Source of the DNA: Candidatus Poribacteria bacterium
Lineage (GTDB): Bacteria > Poribacteria > WGA-4E > WGA-3G
DNA length: 64,000 nucleotides
Direction of reading: 5' to 3'
NCBI GenBank assembly: GCA_028820635.1
Contig: JAPPIG010000038.1
Span: 54,202-118,201, forward strand
The notes beneath the pieces were generated by a model. It made no database searches, was not told the origin of the DNA, and saw only the letters and a list, made by a program, of their open reading frames with translations. The translations under genes were made by a program, and so were the position numbers. Below are positions 25,162 through 32,746 of this stretch, in pieces (the first letter of the stretch is position 1; each line of letters starts with the position of its first letter).

Positions 25162-25617
25162 ATGTTTAAACAACTTAGAACAGACGAATCAGGGTTAACC
25201 CTCATTGAATTGACGATTGTTATCGTTATTTTGGGTATTTTAGCCGCGTTCATTGCACCAAGAATAATGGATGCCCCTCAAAAGGCAAAAGTTTCTAAAG
25301 CAGGTTTAGAAATTAACAATTTATCAACTGCATTGCAACTGTATGCAATCGAGGTTGGGGAATATCCATCCACAGAACAAGGTTTGAATGCTTTGTGGCA
25401 GGCTCCGAATCCGACACCTCAAAATTGGGGTGGGCCTTATCTTCAGAAGCAGCTGACGAATGACCCTTGGGGTAATCCGTACGTCTATCGAAACCCGGGC
25501 ACCCAGGCTGGCTACGATTTTGACCTACTGTCGTATGGTAAAGACGGCAAACAGGGAGGGATTGGTTTTGCCAAGGACATTACCAACTGGATTGAAGATA
25601 CTCCCGCTGCACAGTAA
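25162..25617 (+). CDS. gspG: Major pseudopilin GspG
   Basis: A 151-residue pseudopilin building the periplasmic piston. The prepilin peptidase site is SG-LTLIELTIVIVILGILA, with Leu instead of the usual Phe at +1 and the essential Glu at +5. The C-terminal GspG signature is present: GEYPSTEQGLNALWQAP, GGPYLQKQLTNDPWGNPYVY and LLSYGKDGKQGG (calcium-site region). AAGGAG precedes the ATG. The 134-base gap before it contains two small inverted repeats (25077-25095 and 25120-25137), perhaps RNA elements. Confidence 0.94.
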   Translation: MFKQLRTDESGLTLIELTIVIVILGILAAFIAPRIMDAPQKAKVSKAGLEINNLSTALQLYAIEVGEYPSTEQGLNALWQAPNPTPQNWGGPYLQKQLTNDPWGNPYVYRNPGTQAGYDFDLLSYGKDGKQGGIGFAKDITNWIEDTPAAQ

Positions 25618-25648
25618 ACTTTTTTCGTTTAACAATAGGAAAACCAGC

Positions 25649-26284
25649 ATGTTTAAAAATCTCCGAAACCGAATCCCATCGTCCAGTGAGGACGGTTTTA
25701 GTCTTATGGAAATCATGTTGGTATTCGCTATTATTGCTGTTTTGTCATCAATATCTATGCCCGCGATGCGGGGATTTGCCGCATCGCGTAGGTTAACAAC
25801 CTCCGCACATGCAATTGCTGATACGCTTGCATTTGCACGAGATATGGCAATTACCGAGCGAACAACGCATCTTGTCGTATTTGATGTTAGCAGCAACAGA
25901 TATTGGTTGGCTTCCAGCGAAACTTTTGACACACAAAATCCTATAGCTTCGGCAGGGAGAACTGCCAGTCCTACAACTTCAGCGGGTGGGCAAGTTATGG
26001 TATCGCGAACGGGTGGAATCATGGGAATCCCGCAGCCACTCAACCAAGGTGTTACGATAGCAGCTTTAGTAACAACACATAACGGTGTAATCCAACAAAT
26101 TACTTCTGGCGCGGATTATGTTTATTTCTCCCCGACTTCAACATCGGTAGATACTATTGTGTATCTCCGAAACGTTAAAGGGACGGTGTTGGCTGTTGTT
26201 GTTGAAGCATCAACCGGGCGCGCCAGTATTGAGCAAATGACACCAGAACAGATTCAAACGTTAGGTTTAGGGAACGATTTGTAA
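25649..26284 (+). CDS. gspH: Minor pseudopilin GspH
   Basis: A 211-residue type II pseudopilin with short leader ending EDG-FSLMEIMLVFAIIAVLSS, then ASRRLTTSAHAIADTLAFARDMAITERT, which matches the GspH/FimT helix and first strand. The C-terminal part is a beta domain (YVYFSPTSTSVDTIVYLRN). ATG 25649 gives a normal leader; the frame is open further upstream but that part overlaps gspG. Lies between gspG and gspI and ends one base before gspI. Confidence 0.85.
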   Translation: MFKNLRNRIPSSSEDGFSLMEIMLVFAIIAVLSSISMPAMRGFAASRRLTTSAHAIADTLAFARDMAITERTTHLVVFDVSSNRYWLASSETFDTQNPIASAGRTASPTTSAGGQVMVSRTGGIMGIPQPLNQGVTIAALVTTHNGVIQQITSGADYVYFSPTSTSVDTIVYLRNVKGTVLAVVVEASTGRASIEQMTPEQIQTLGLGNDL

Positions 26285-26285
26285 T

Positions 26286-26693
26286 ATGTCAAAACTATCA
26301 ATTTTCTCACGTGAAGATGGATTTACTTTTGCCGAAATCCTTGTAACCATAGCGATTATGGCAGCGGTTTTACCAGCACTATTAAAGGTATTTGGTGATA
26401 CCGCTCGAAACGTGTCTTTTTCAGATAACCGAGTCACAGCACTCTATCTGCTCGAAACTCAGATGGCGCAAATTGAAATGAACGGTTACCCAGAAACTGG
26501 ACCACAGAGTGATGTGATTGGAGATTCTATCTTTGAGTGGCAATCTGATGTAACAGATATAGAATCGGAAGAAATACTTGGACTCCGTAGGGTTCAGTTA
26601 ACTGTCTTTTGGGAGCATTTAGGAAAGTTGCAGTCAATTGGTATGTTTACCTATATAGCTGACAGGGAAATTCAACAACAGCAAAACCAATAA
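26286..26693 (+). CDS. gspI: Minor pseudopilin GspI
   Basis: A 135-residue minor pseudopilin. Leader ends REDG-FTFAEILVTIAIMAAVLPALL, followed by NRVTALYLLETQMAQIE and a short beta domain (LRRVQLTVFWE), matching GspI of the tip complex. The start is one base after the gspH stop, indicating coupled translation. Confidence 0.85.
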   Translation: MSKLSIFSREDGFTFAEILVTIAIMAAVLPALLKVFGDTARNVSFSDNRVTALYLLETQMAQIEMNGYPETGPQSDVIGDSIFEWQSDVTDIESEEILGLRRVQLTVFWEHLGKLQSIGMFTYIADREIQQQQNQ

Positions 26694-26742
26694 GGTAAAG
26701 CAGTTGCGATATAGGAAAACGGTTGATGTGGGACGCTAAATT

Positions 26743-27627
26743 ATGAGAAATCTAATTAATAAATGTGAGAGTGGTCTTACCCTCGTTGAGATGCTAACTG
26801 CTGTTAGTATTATCGTAATTATGGGTGGTTCCACTTATGCTGTTTTCAATACGGCAATAAAAGCATACAATCGCACCCAATCGAAATTGCTTCAATCGCA
26901 GCGTTGCCGTGTGGCTATGAACCAGTTAGTCACAGATTTAAGGCAAATGCAGGCAGACACATCTGACGAAATGTTGGTGCTTTTTTCTCAAGATGTCCCG
27001 ACTGAATCTATTGATAAGAATATGGATATTCTCAGTTTTGTAACGTTAGTAAAGACCGACCCAGATCCGTTTGTAACGCAGGTAAATGCTGCTAACATTT
27101 TGAATACACCCCCTTTGAGCGATGTCCGGCGCGTTGCTTATTATGTCGGACTGAAGATTCCTATAGCGGAACTGCGGAGTGAGAATTTTATTCCGCAGCC
27201 ATATATCGCATCACAAGAGCCAGGACAAAACATATCCGATCAGGAAGAAAATCTTTCACTTTATCGCATTGTAACTACAGCACTAAACCCTGAATTGGTT
27301 ATTCAGTCATTTATGAATACCGGAACGATTCCAACAGTAGATGAAAATGGTATGCCGATTCATTTTACAGTAGATCCGCTAATTGATGGGATTGTTAACT
27401 TTGACCTGAAGTATATTGATGAAGAATCAGGATCAGTTTATGATTCTTGGGATCAGACAGATGTACTTCCAATTGCAGTTCAAATCATGATTTCAGTAAT
27501 AGATGAAGATAGACAAGAATCAACGTCAATGCAGGCTTTTCCGCAAAACCCAGGTGTTATGACCCAAGGTGCCTTAACACAGTCAACTATGGTATATCTG
27601 CCCGCAAGTGCAAATACCTCCAGATAA
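26743..27627 (+). CDS. gspJ: Minor pseudopilin GspJ
   Basis: A 294-residue pseudopilin-like protein. Leader site ESG-LTLVEMLTAVSIIVIMGG, then NTAIKAYNRTQSKLLQSQRCRVAMNQL typical of the GspJ helix, and a long beta-rich C-terminal domain (GIVNFDLKYIDEESGSVYDSWD) close to the GspJ signature. Somewhat longer than the usual 200 residues. Order H-I-J-K supports the call. Confidence 0.85.
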   Translation: MRNLINKCESGLTLVEMLTAVSIIVIMGGSTYAVFNTAIKAYNRTQSKLLQSQRCRVAMNQLVTDLRQMQADTSDEMLVLFSQDVPTESIDKNMDILSFVTLVKTDPDPFVTQVNAANILNTPPLSDVRRVAYYVGLKIPIAELRSENFIPQPYIASQEPGQNISDQEENLSLYRIVTTALNPELVIQSFMNTGTIPTVDENGMPIHFTVDPLIDGIVNFDLKYIDEESGSVYDSWDQTDVLPIAVQIMISVIDEDRQESTSMQAFPQNPGVMTQGALTQSTMVYLPASANTSR

Positions 27628-27714
27628 TAGAAACGGTTAACTTCAATAAGGATTTATAGTCATTTCTGCTGCCAACACATTTCGCTCTCAGAAAAGCACG
27701 TTTAAGGATAACCA

Positions 27715-29364
27715 ATGAGAGAATATCGTAATACACTTTTCAGATATAGAGGTTCGCCTGCCAAAACAACGTCTTGTTTTAGCGATTCAAACGGATTATC
27801 ACTTGTCTCAACGCTTTGGATTCTGACGATCCTTTCTGTCTTAGCAATGCAGCTGCTCTACTCATTTAAGCTTGAAAACAACGCACGGCGGAACTTTGTG
27901 GACAGAGTGAAGTATCATTACGCAGCAAAAGCGGGGTTTGAGTGGGGGATCGCGAAATTGCGAACTGATGAAACTAATTTTGACTCACTCGGTGAAACAT
28001 GGGCAGAACCAGTTCAGCAACAGATTGATGACGGTATCCAAATTGGTAGAATGTTAAACTATCAGGTGACCATTACTGATGAAGCGTCAAAAATAAACAT
28101 CAATTCTGCACCGGAAGATACTATCCGAAATTTACTCGGCTTTTTAGGTGTTCAACCCGAAAACAGTGAAACAGGTGATCTTGCAGCTCGGATCGTCGAA
28201 GGACGACCATATCGCACTGTCCGAGATGTAGCACGTGTTGAAGGGATGATGCCAAATATTCTTTATGGCATACAACAGCAAACAGTAGCGGCACCCGAAA
28301 CAAGTGGGTCTGAAGACATTCCGCCGCAAATACAAACAACAATGGGTGGCAATAGTCTTGTTGACATAGCCACAGTCTATTCTGTTGACGCGAATACTGA
28401 TTCCAGCGGGCAACAAAGAATCAATATCAATTCTGCGAACGCACAACAGTTAACACAAATTCGCGGAAATAATAATCAATCTGTTTTTTCACAAGCTGAG
28501 GCGAATGCCATTATCCAGAACCGTGAATCTAACGAATTTAGCGGACTTTCTGCCCTATTAGATGTTCCAGCTATATCCAATCAGGTATTCAATAATATTA
28601 GTTCACGTATCACAGTTCAAAACAATACCCCAGCAAACAACAATAACAATGGTGGTGAAAATAATCAATTTGGTGGTGGTGGAAATAACCAATTTGGCGA
28701 TGAAGAAAATCAATTTGGTGGCGGTGGAAATAATCAATTTGGTGGTGGTGGAAATAATCAAGGTGATGGTGCCAATAATGGGGGTAATGCAAACTCATTG
28801 ATTAATATTAATATGGCTGACTCAGATGAACTTCAAGAACTTCAAGGTGTTGACGAAGGGATTGCTGACCGCATTATAGCACACCGAAATTCCCAAGGGC
28901 AGTTCCAAAATATTAATGCTATTAGAAATGTTAGGATATTGACAGTACAAGAATTCGCTGGGATTGTTGATAAAATTACAACCGAAGAGGGACAAACTGT
29001 AAACGGATTAATCAATATAAATACTGCACCTTTAGAAATATTACAACTGTTACCAGGGATGGATCAAACAAAATCACAAGCAATTATTACTCGCCGTGAA
29101 GAGGAAACCCAAGAAAAACAACAGGGCACATTAGGAGAACCCATCCGAGGCAACCCGTTTAGTGACATTGGGCAACTTTTAGATATTGAAGAAATTGATA
29201 ATCAAACATTCCGAGAAGTTGTAGATTGGGTGACCTACCGTTCACACGGATACCGTATAGAATCTGCTGCGGTTGATTTGAGCGGAAAAACTATCGCAAA
29301 GCGCGTGGGTATCGTTGTGCGAAATAATAACCAATTGAATGTTCCATATTTGCGGCAGGATTAG
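27715..29364 (+). CDS. gspK: GspK-like pseudopilin with inserted ComEA-type helix-hairpin-helix region
   Basis: A 549-residue tip pseudopilin. The N-terminus SNG-LSLVSTLWILTILSVLAMQ and AAKAGFEWGIAKLRTDETNFD match GspK, which caps the pseudopilus. Unlike standard GspK (about 320 residues) it contains several ININ/INSA helix-hairpin-helix units: KININSAPEDTIRNLLGFLG, RININSANAQQLTQIRG, LININMADSDELQELQGVDE and LININTAPLEILQLLPGMD, the pattern of ComEA DNA-binding modules and of GspK's own SAM-like domains. A Asn/Gln/Gly-rich linker of NNQFGGGG repeats (28651-28762) separates two groups. Possible fusion or internal expansion. Confidence 0.8.
   Translation: MREYRNTLFRYRGSPAKTTSCFSDSNGLSLVSTLWILTILSVLAMQLLYSFKLENNARRNFVDRVKYHYAAKAGFEWGIAKLRTDETNFDSLGETWAEPVQQQIDDGIQIGRMLNYQVTITDEASKININSAPEDTIRNLLGFLGVQPENSETGDLAARIVEGRPYRTVRDVARVEGMMPNILYGIQQQTVAAPETSGSEDIPPQIQTTMGGNSLVDIATVYSVDANTDSSGQQRININSANAQQLTQIRGNNNQSVFSQAEANAIIQNRESNEFSGLSALLDVPAISNQVFNNISSRITVQNNTPANNNNNGGENNQFGGGGNNQFGDEENQFGGGGNNQFGGGGNNQGDGANNGGNANSLININMADSDELQELQGVDEGIADRIIAHRNSQGQFQNINAIRNVRILTVQEFAGIVDKITTEEGQTVNGLININTAPLEILQLLPGMDQTKSQAIITRREEETQEKQQGTLGEPIRGNPFSDIGQLLDIEEIDNQTFREVVDWVTYRSHGYRIESAAVDLSGKTIAKRVGIVVRNNNQLNVPYLRQD
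28651..28762 (+). repeat. In-frame 24-bp repeats encoding NNQFGGGG
   Basis: Four copies, two exact and others degenerate, of a 24-base unit around AATAATCAATTTGGTGGTGG lie inside the GspK-like gene and encode a flexible Asn/Gln/Gly linker. Near-identity at DNA level points to recent slippage-type expansion. Confidence 0.7.
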
Positions 29365-29402
29365 CAAGAGGCATTACGAAAAAATAAAATGAGGTTTTAT
29401 AG

Positions 29403-31199
29403 ATGGCAAAAAATCAGGTTGTAGCAATTGATATCGGTTCAGCCGCAGCTAAAATAGTACATATTGAAAAAATTGCTGGTGCGCTGCATTTGATTAACGC
29501 AGGTGTTATCTCTTTTACGGACCCTGATAATCCTCAACACACTTCTGAAGATGTACGGAAGTTGTGGAATCAACTTGGAATCAAGCGAACCTTTTTCAAT
29601 AAACATAAGATAGAAGTTGGAATTGCGATTCCTCGTGGATTTGTTTCTACAAAACGTTTACCCAATTTACCGCCAGCAACAACCGATGCACAGTTACCTA
29701 CCATAGTGGAAATGGCAGCTGAGACGGAGCTGCCGTTTCAGGCAGAAGAATCTGTTTTTACGTACCACGATGTTCAACGGACACCAGAATCACTTTCGGT
29801 CGAGTTAGTTTCGACTCGGCGCGATACTGTAACACGCTATATGGGGTTTCTTAATGAAACAGGTGTTACACCTTCAGCAGTGATCCCGTCTATGTTAGCC
29901 ATAGCGACCATAGCGCGCAACGCATTATCCAATAGTACCGCACGGACAGTCATCGTTGATATTGGGGCAGAACGTTCAGATTTCTGTTTAATGCAGGGAG
30001 ATACTTTAGAATTTTCTCGTGGATTTTCTGTCAGCGGAAACCAATTAACACGAACCTTGATGACAGAAACCCAGTTAGATGCTGAAACAGCAGAACAAGA
30101 AAAACAACATATCCCGGCACATCAAGCACCTACTCGTACCTGGACAAGACGTTTCATTGGAGAGTTAGAACGGTCTATCATCGCAGCCGAGAGAGAAATT
30201 AACGATGATGAACCTGAAGCGATTGCGGAAATATGGTTATGCGGCGGCGGGGCACGCGTTCCTGAATTGGCAGATACATGTCAAGAACAACTTCAAATCC
30301 CAACCAGACTTTGGAACCCTCTACAAAATGGTGCTTTAGACACAAGCAATGCATCAACACAAATACTTGAAACTTATGGGGATGCTTTAGCTGTGCCTTT
30401 GGGGGTTGGAATACATCTTTTAGAAGTTGAAGAACCTGTGTCGTTGTTGCCGACCGAAGTTAGTGTGAAACGGGTTGAATCTACTCGTAAACACCAACAA
30501 CTGATCACAGCAGGCATTGCAGGTTTCGTACTTCTTGTCCTGGTTCTTTGCGGTGTCACCTGGAGCAGATCGCAAAAATCTAAAGAAACCCTATTAGACA
30601 ATCAAATAGCTACATTTGGAAATCTACAAGTCAATGCGAATAAACAACTCGCACTTGAACTGATTTTAGCAGACAAGTTAACCCATCAAATCTCTCCAAT
30701 GGATATTTTACATGCACTCAGTTCACTTTTTAAAGATAGAACAAAAGTGGCTTGGAAGACATTTGAAGTTAACAATTTGGATGACCTTGAAAAAACACGT
30801 ATTTCCTTTAGTTTACAAGCAAATTCACATCCTTCTATTAACTCGATGGAGGGTGTTCTTCACAGTTCAAAACTCTTTAGCAACATTGAGATAGGAGAGG
30901 TTACAACGACAGGTGATGAACGAAGACCGACATTTGAGGTGAAAATAAACTGTCGATTGAGTCGTGAAGCAACCCGAATGTTTGCACAAAAACGTTATCC
31001 GAAACCTGTTTTTGAAACTAAAATGATAGAGGAGGAAGAGGTAGACTTGCCGCCACCTTCTATAAACATTGAGAACTTAAAAGATATGTCAATTGAGAAC
31101 TTAAAAGACATGTCAATTGAGAACTTAAAAGACATGTCAATTGAGAACTTAAAAGATATATCAAAAGAAGAAAACGAAGAATTGAAGCAAAAAAACTAA
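29403..31199 (+). CDS. PilM/GspL-like actin-fold protein fused to PilN-like membrane part
   Basis: A 598-residue assembly-platform protein. Residues 1-350 have the PilM/FtsA-type actin fold (VVAIDIGSAAAKIVHIEK, VIVDIGAERSDFCLMQGD, EIWLCGGGARVPEL); a single membrane segment lies near 365-386 (LITAGIAGFVLLVLVLCGV), followed by a periplasmic PilN/GspL-like domain. It therefore covers the cytoplasmic GspL role of docking GspE. The C-terminal tail carries four tandem SIENLKDM units. ATG has no strong ribosome site but GAGG lies upstream. Confidence 0.8.
   Translation: MAKNQVVAIDIGSAAAKIVHIEKIAGALHLINAGVISFTDPDNPQHTSEDVRKLWNQLGIKRTFFNKHKIEVGIAIPRGFVSTKRLPNLPPATTDAQLPTIVEMAAETELPFQAEESVFTYHDVQRTPESLSVELVSTRRDTVTRYMGFLNETGVTPSAVIPSMLAIATIARNALSNSTARTVIVDIGAERSDFCLMQGDTLEFSRGFSVSGNQLTRTLMTETQLDAETAEQEKQHIPAHQAPTRTWTRRFIGELERSIIAAEREINDDEPEAIAEIWLCGGGARVPELADTCQEQLQIPTRLWNPLQNGALDTSNASTQILETYGDALAVPLGVGIHLLEVEEPVSLLPTEVSVKRVESTRKHQQLITAGIAGFVLLVLVLCGVTWSRSQKSKETLLDNQIATFGNLQVNANKQLALELILADKLTHQISPMDILHALSSLFKDRTKVAWKTFEVNNLDDLEKTRISFSLQANSHPSINSMEGVLHSSKLFSNIEIGEVTTTGDERRPTFEVKINCRLSREATRMFAQKRYPKPVFETKMIEEEEVDLPPPSINIENLKDMSIENLKDMSIENLKDMSIENLKDISKEENEELKQKN
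31066..31161 (+). repeat. Four 24-bp tandem repeats in the PilM/GspL-like gene tail
   Basis: Units of TCAATTGAGAACTTAAAAGA plus CATG occur at 31066, 31090, 31114 and 31138 with one to four base differences. They encode SIENLKDM and are in frame, so copy number can vary without breaking the gene. Confidence 0.85.
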
Positions 31200-31264
31200 C
31201 CCACTTACATTCTGCAATTATGGTGAATTAGAAACATAGATACTCTCATCCTCTGGTAGACGGT

Positions 31265-31318
31265 GAATCATGCTGAATGCCAAAAGCGCGTTCAGCCAAG
31301 CGCATTCGGCGTTGATTC
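31265..31318. repeat. Dispersed inverted-repeat element between gsp genes
   Basis: GAATCATGCTGAATGC (31265-31280) faces GCATTCGGCGTTGATTC (31302-31318), an imperfect hairpin. The right arm, read on the other strand, is identical over 17 bases to 63535-63551, and the left arm resembles 63653-63668, so this is a copy of a dispersed element. It sits in the 203-base gap before the GspM-like gene and may end or attenuate the upstream transcript. Confidence 0.6.
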
Positions 31319-31402
31319 CCCTCGCCAGTGGAGAGTGTCCAAGTAATTCTAAAATTTACCAAAAATGCACAAAAACCTACAAAATAGGTAAGGAAATAGA
31401 AA

Positions 31403-32746
31403 GTGGAATTAAATCTTGAACTTACAAGGCAAACCAAAATTTTGCTTGCAGTTTTGGTAATTGTTCTAATTGCTGCCATTGCAACACAATGGGGTCCAGG
31501 ACTCTATGGCTTGATTTCCAATACTGACATGGAAAACAAGCGACAAACCTTGCAGACATCTAAAAATTTGGTAGCAGCATCAAAAATCCTCAAACCTGTT
31601 GAAACCGGTCTATACGAAAAAGCTGGACTCGCAGGCGAAGAACAAGCTAAGACTATTTTTGATGGGAGTTATTCTGGAACGGTTATCCGTGAGAAAATTC
31701 ACGCAATCGTGAAAGAAGCTGGTATCCCCGATAATTACCAATTTGATGTGGATCCAGTCCCAGGTAAAAAATCAGAGAAAATATCAACTCAGGCACGACG
31801 AAACCTTGTTGTTTATCTTTATCAGAAGAAATTGGAAACTGAACGGGATACGCTCAATGCTGAAATTGAAACTGAACTCCAAGCTGAACTTCAAGAACAA
31901 GCCGAAGCTGAAATTGAAACAGAAGAGGCAGCTATGGATATGTTGATGGATGCATGGCTAAACGAGACAGAGGCAGATGTCGAAACACCTGAAGAATCCG
32001 AGAAATCTGATGAGGATCAGGGAACCGAGAAATCTGACGAAAGTCCAATAGATGAAAAATCTGATAAGGATCATCAGGTAGCCGAAGAGCCTGATGCAGA
32101 TGTCTTGAAGCCAACTGTGAAAGAGGATGTTGAAACACCTCAAGAGGTCTACAAAAATCAAACCGATTCGGAAAATCCGATGGATACTGAACCTCAATGG
32201 GAATTTGCATCTTTACCAGCAAGCATACCAAGTTCAATGCAAGTTGAGTTGATAGAACTCATTGTTTCAATGACGGAGCAGTATCTTGTAGGTGCTGAAA
32301 TTAAACTGTTCGAAAACCAATTTAATAAAACACAAACGGAGGCAACCCCCGGGTTTTTTGGCATCGGTGCTAAAAAACCTATGACCGAGATCTACTTTCG
32401 TCCAAATAGCCAGATTTTAACCAAATTTACAGAACTCATTGATTACTATGAGGAAGAACTGAACAAGGAAAAACTTACCGCAGACCTCCTTGAATATCTT
32501 GATAGGATTGAATCGCAAATTACAGAACTTTCTCGAAGGTTACAAATGGCTCCCGCCTCCTATTCGCCTGAAAGTTATACCGTAAAAATGAAGTTTAAAG
32601 CGGAAATTGATAAACTTGTTAACTTAAATCGACTCATTGAAACCAGAACCAAATGGTTGATGGTTCGAGACCTCCAAATTTCCGCTGATAATAAAGATAA
32701 TAAAATAAATGTGGATATTCTCATGATTGCGAGGGTTTATCAATAA
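31403..32746 (+). CDS. gspM: GspM/PilO-like assembly-platform protein
   Basis: A 447-residue inner-membrane protein. The short cytoplasmic N-terminus and single membrane helix (ILLAVLVIVLIAAIATQW), then VREKIHAIVKEAGIPDNYQF, fit the GspM/PilO fold. A long acidic, low-complexity insert (about 150-270, rich in Glu, Asp, Ser, Lys) is unusual, and the C-terminal part (EIYFRPNSQILTKFTELIDY) is helical with IRVKMKFKAEIDKLVNLNRL-like strands. Position between the GspL-like gene and the secretin supports the call. GTG start with AAGGAAA upstream; its stop overlaps the secretin ATG by one base. Confidence 0.65.
   Translation: MELNLELTRQTKILLAVLVIVLIAAIATQWGPGLYGLISNTDMENKRQTLQTSKNLVAASKILKPVETGLYEKAGLAGEEQAKTIFDGSYSGTVIREKIHAIVKEAGIPDNYQFDVDPVPGKKSEKISTQARRNLVVYLYQKKLETERDTLNAEIETELQAELQEQAEAEIETEEAAMDMLMDAWLNETEADVETPEESEKSDEDQGTEKSDESPIDEKSDKDHQVAEEPDADVLKPTVKEDVETPQEVYKNQTDSENPMDTEPQWEFASLPASIPSSMQVELIELIVSMTEQYLVGAEIKLFENQFNKTQTEATPGFFGIGAKKPMTEIYFRPNSQILTKFTELIDYYEEELNKEKLTADLLEYLDRIESQITELSRRLQMAPASYSPESYTVKMKFKAEIDKLVNLNRLIETRTKWLMVRDLQISADNKDNKINVDILMIARVYQ

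Noticed and set aside
28651..28762. Regular repeats that could suggest a CRISPR-like array
   Set aside because: In-frame 24-bp coding repeats without unique spacers, inside the GspK-like gene.
31066..31161. Tandem repeat as possible origin iterons
   Set aside because: In frame at the end of a coding gene; no replication gene nearby.
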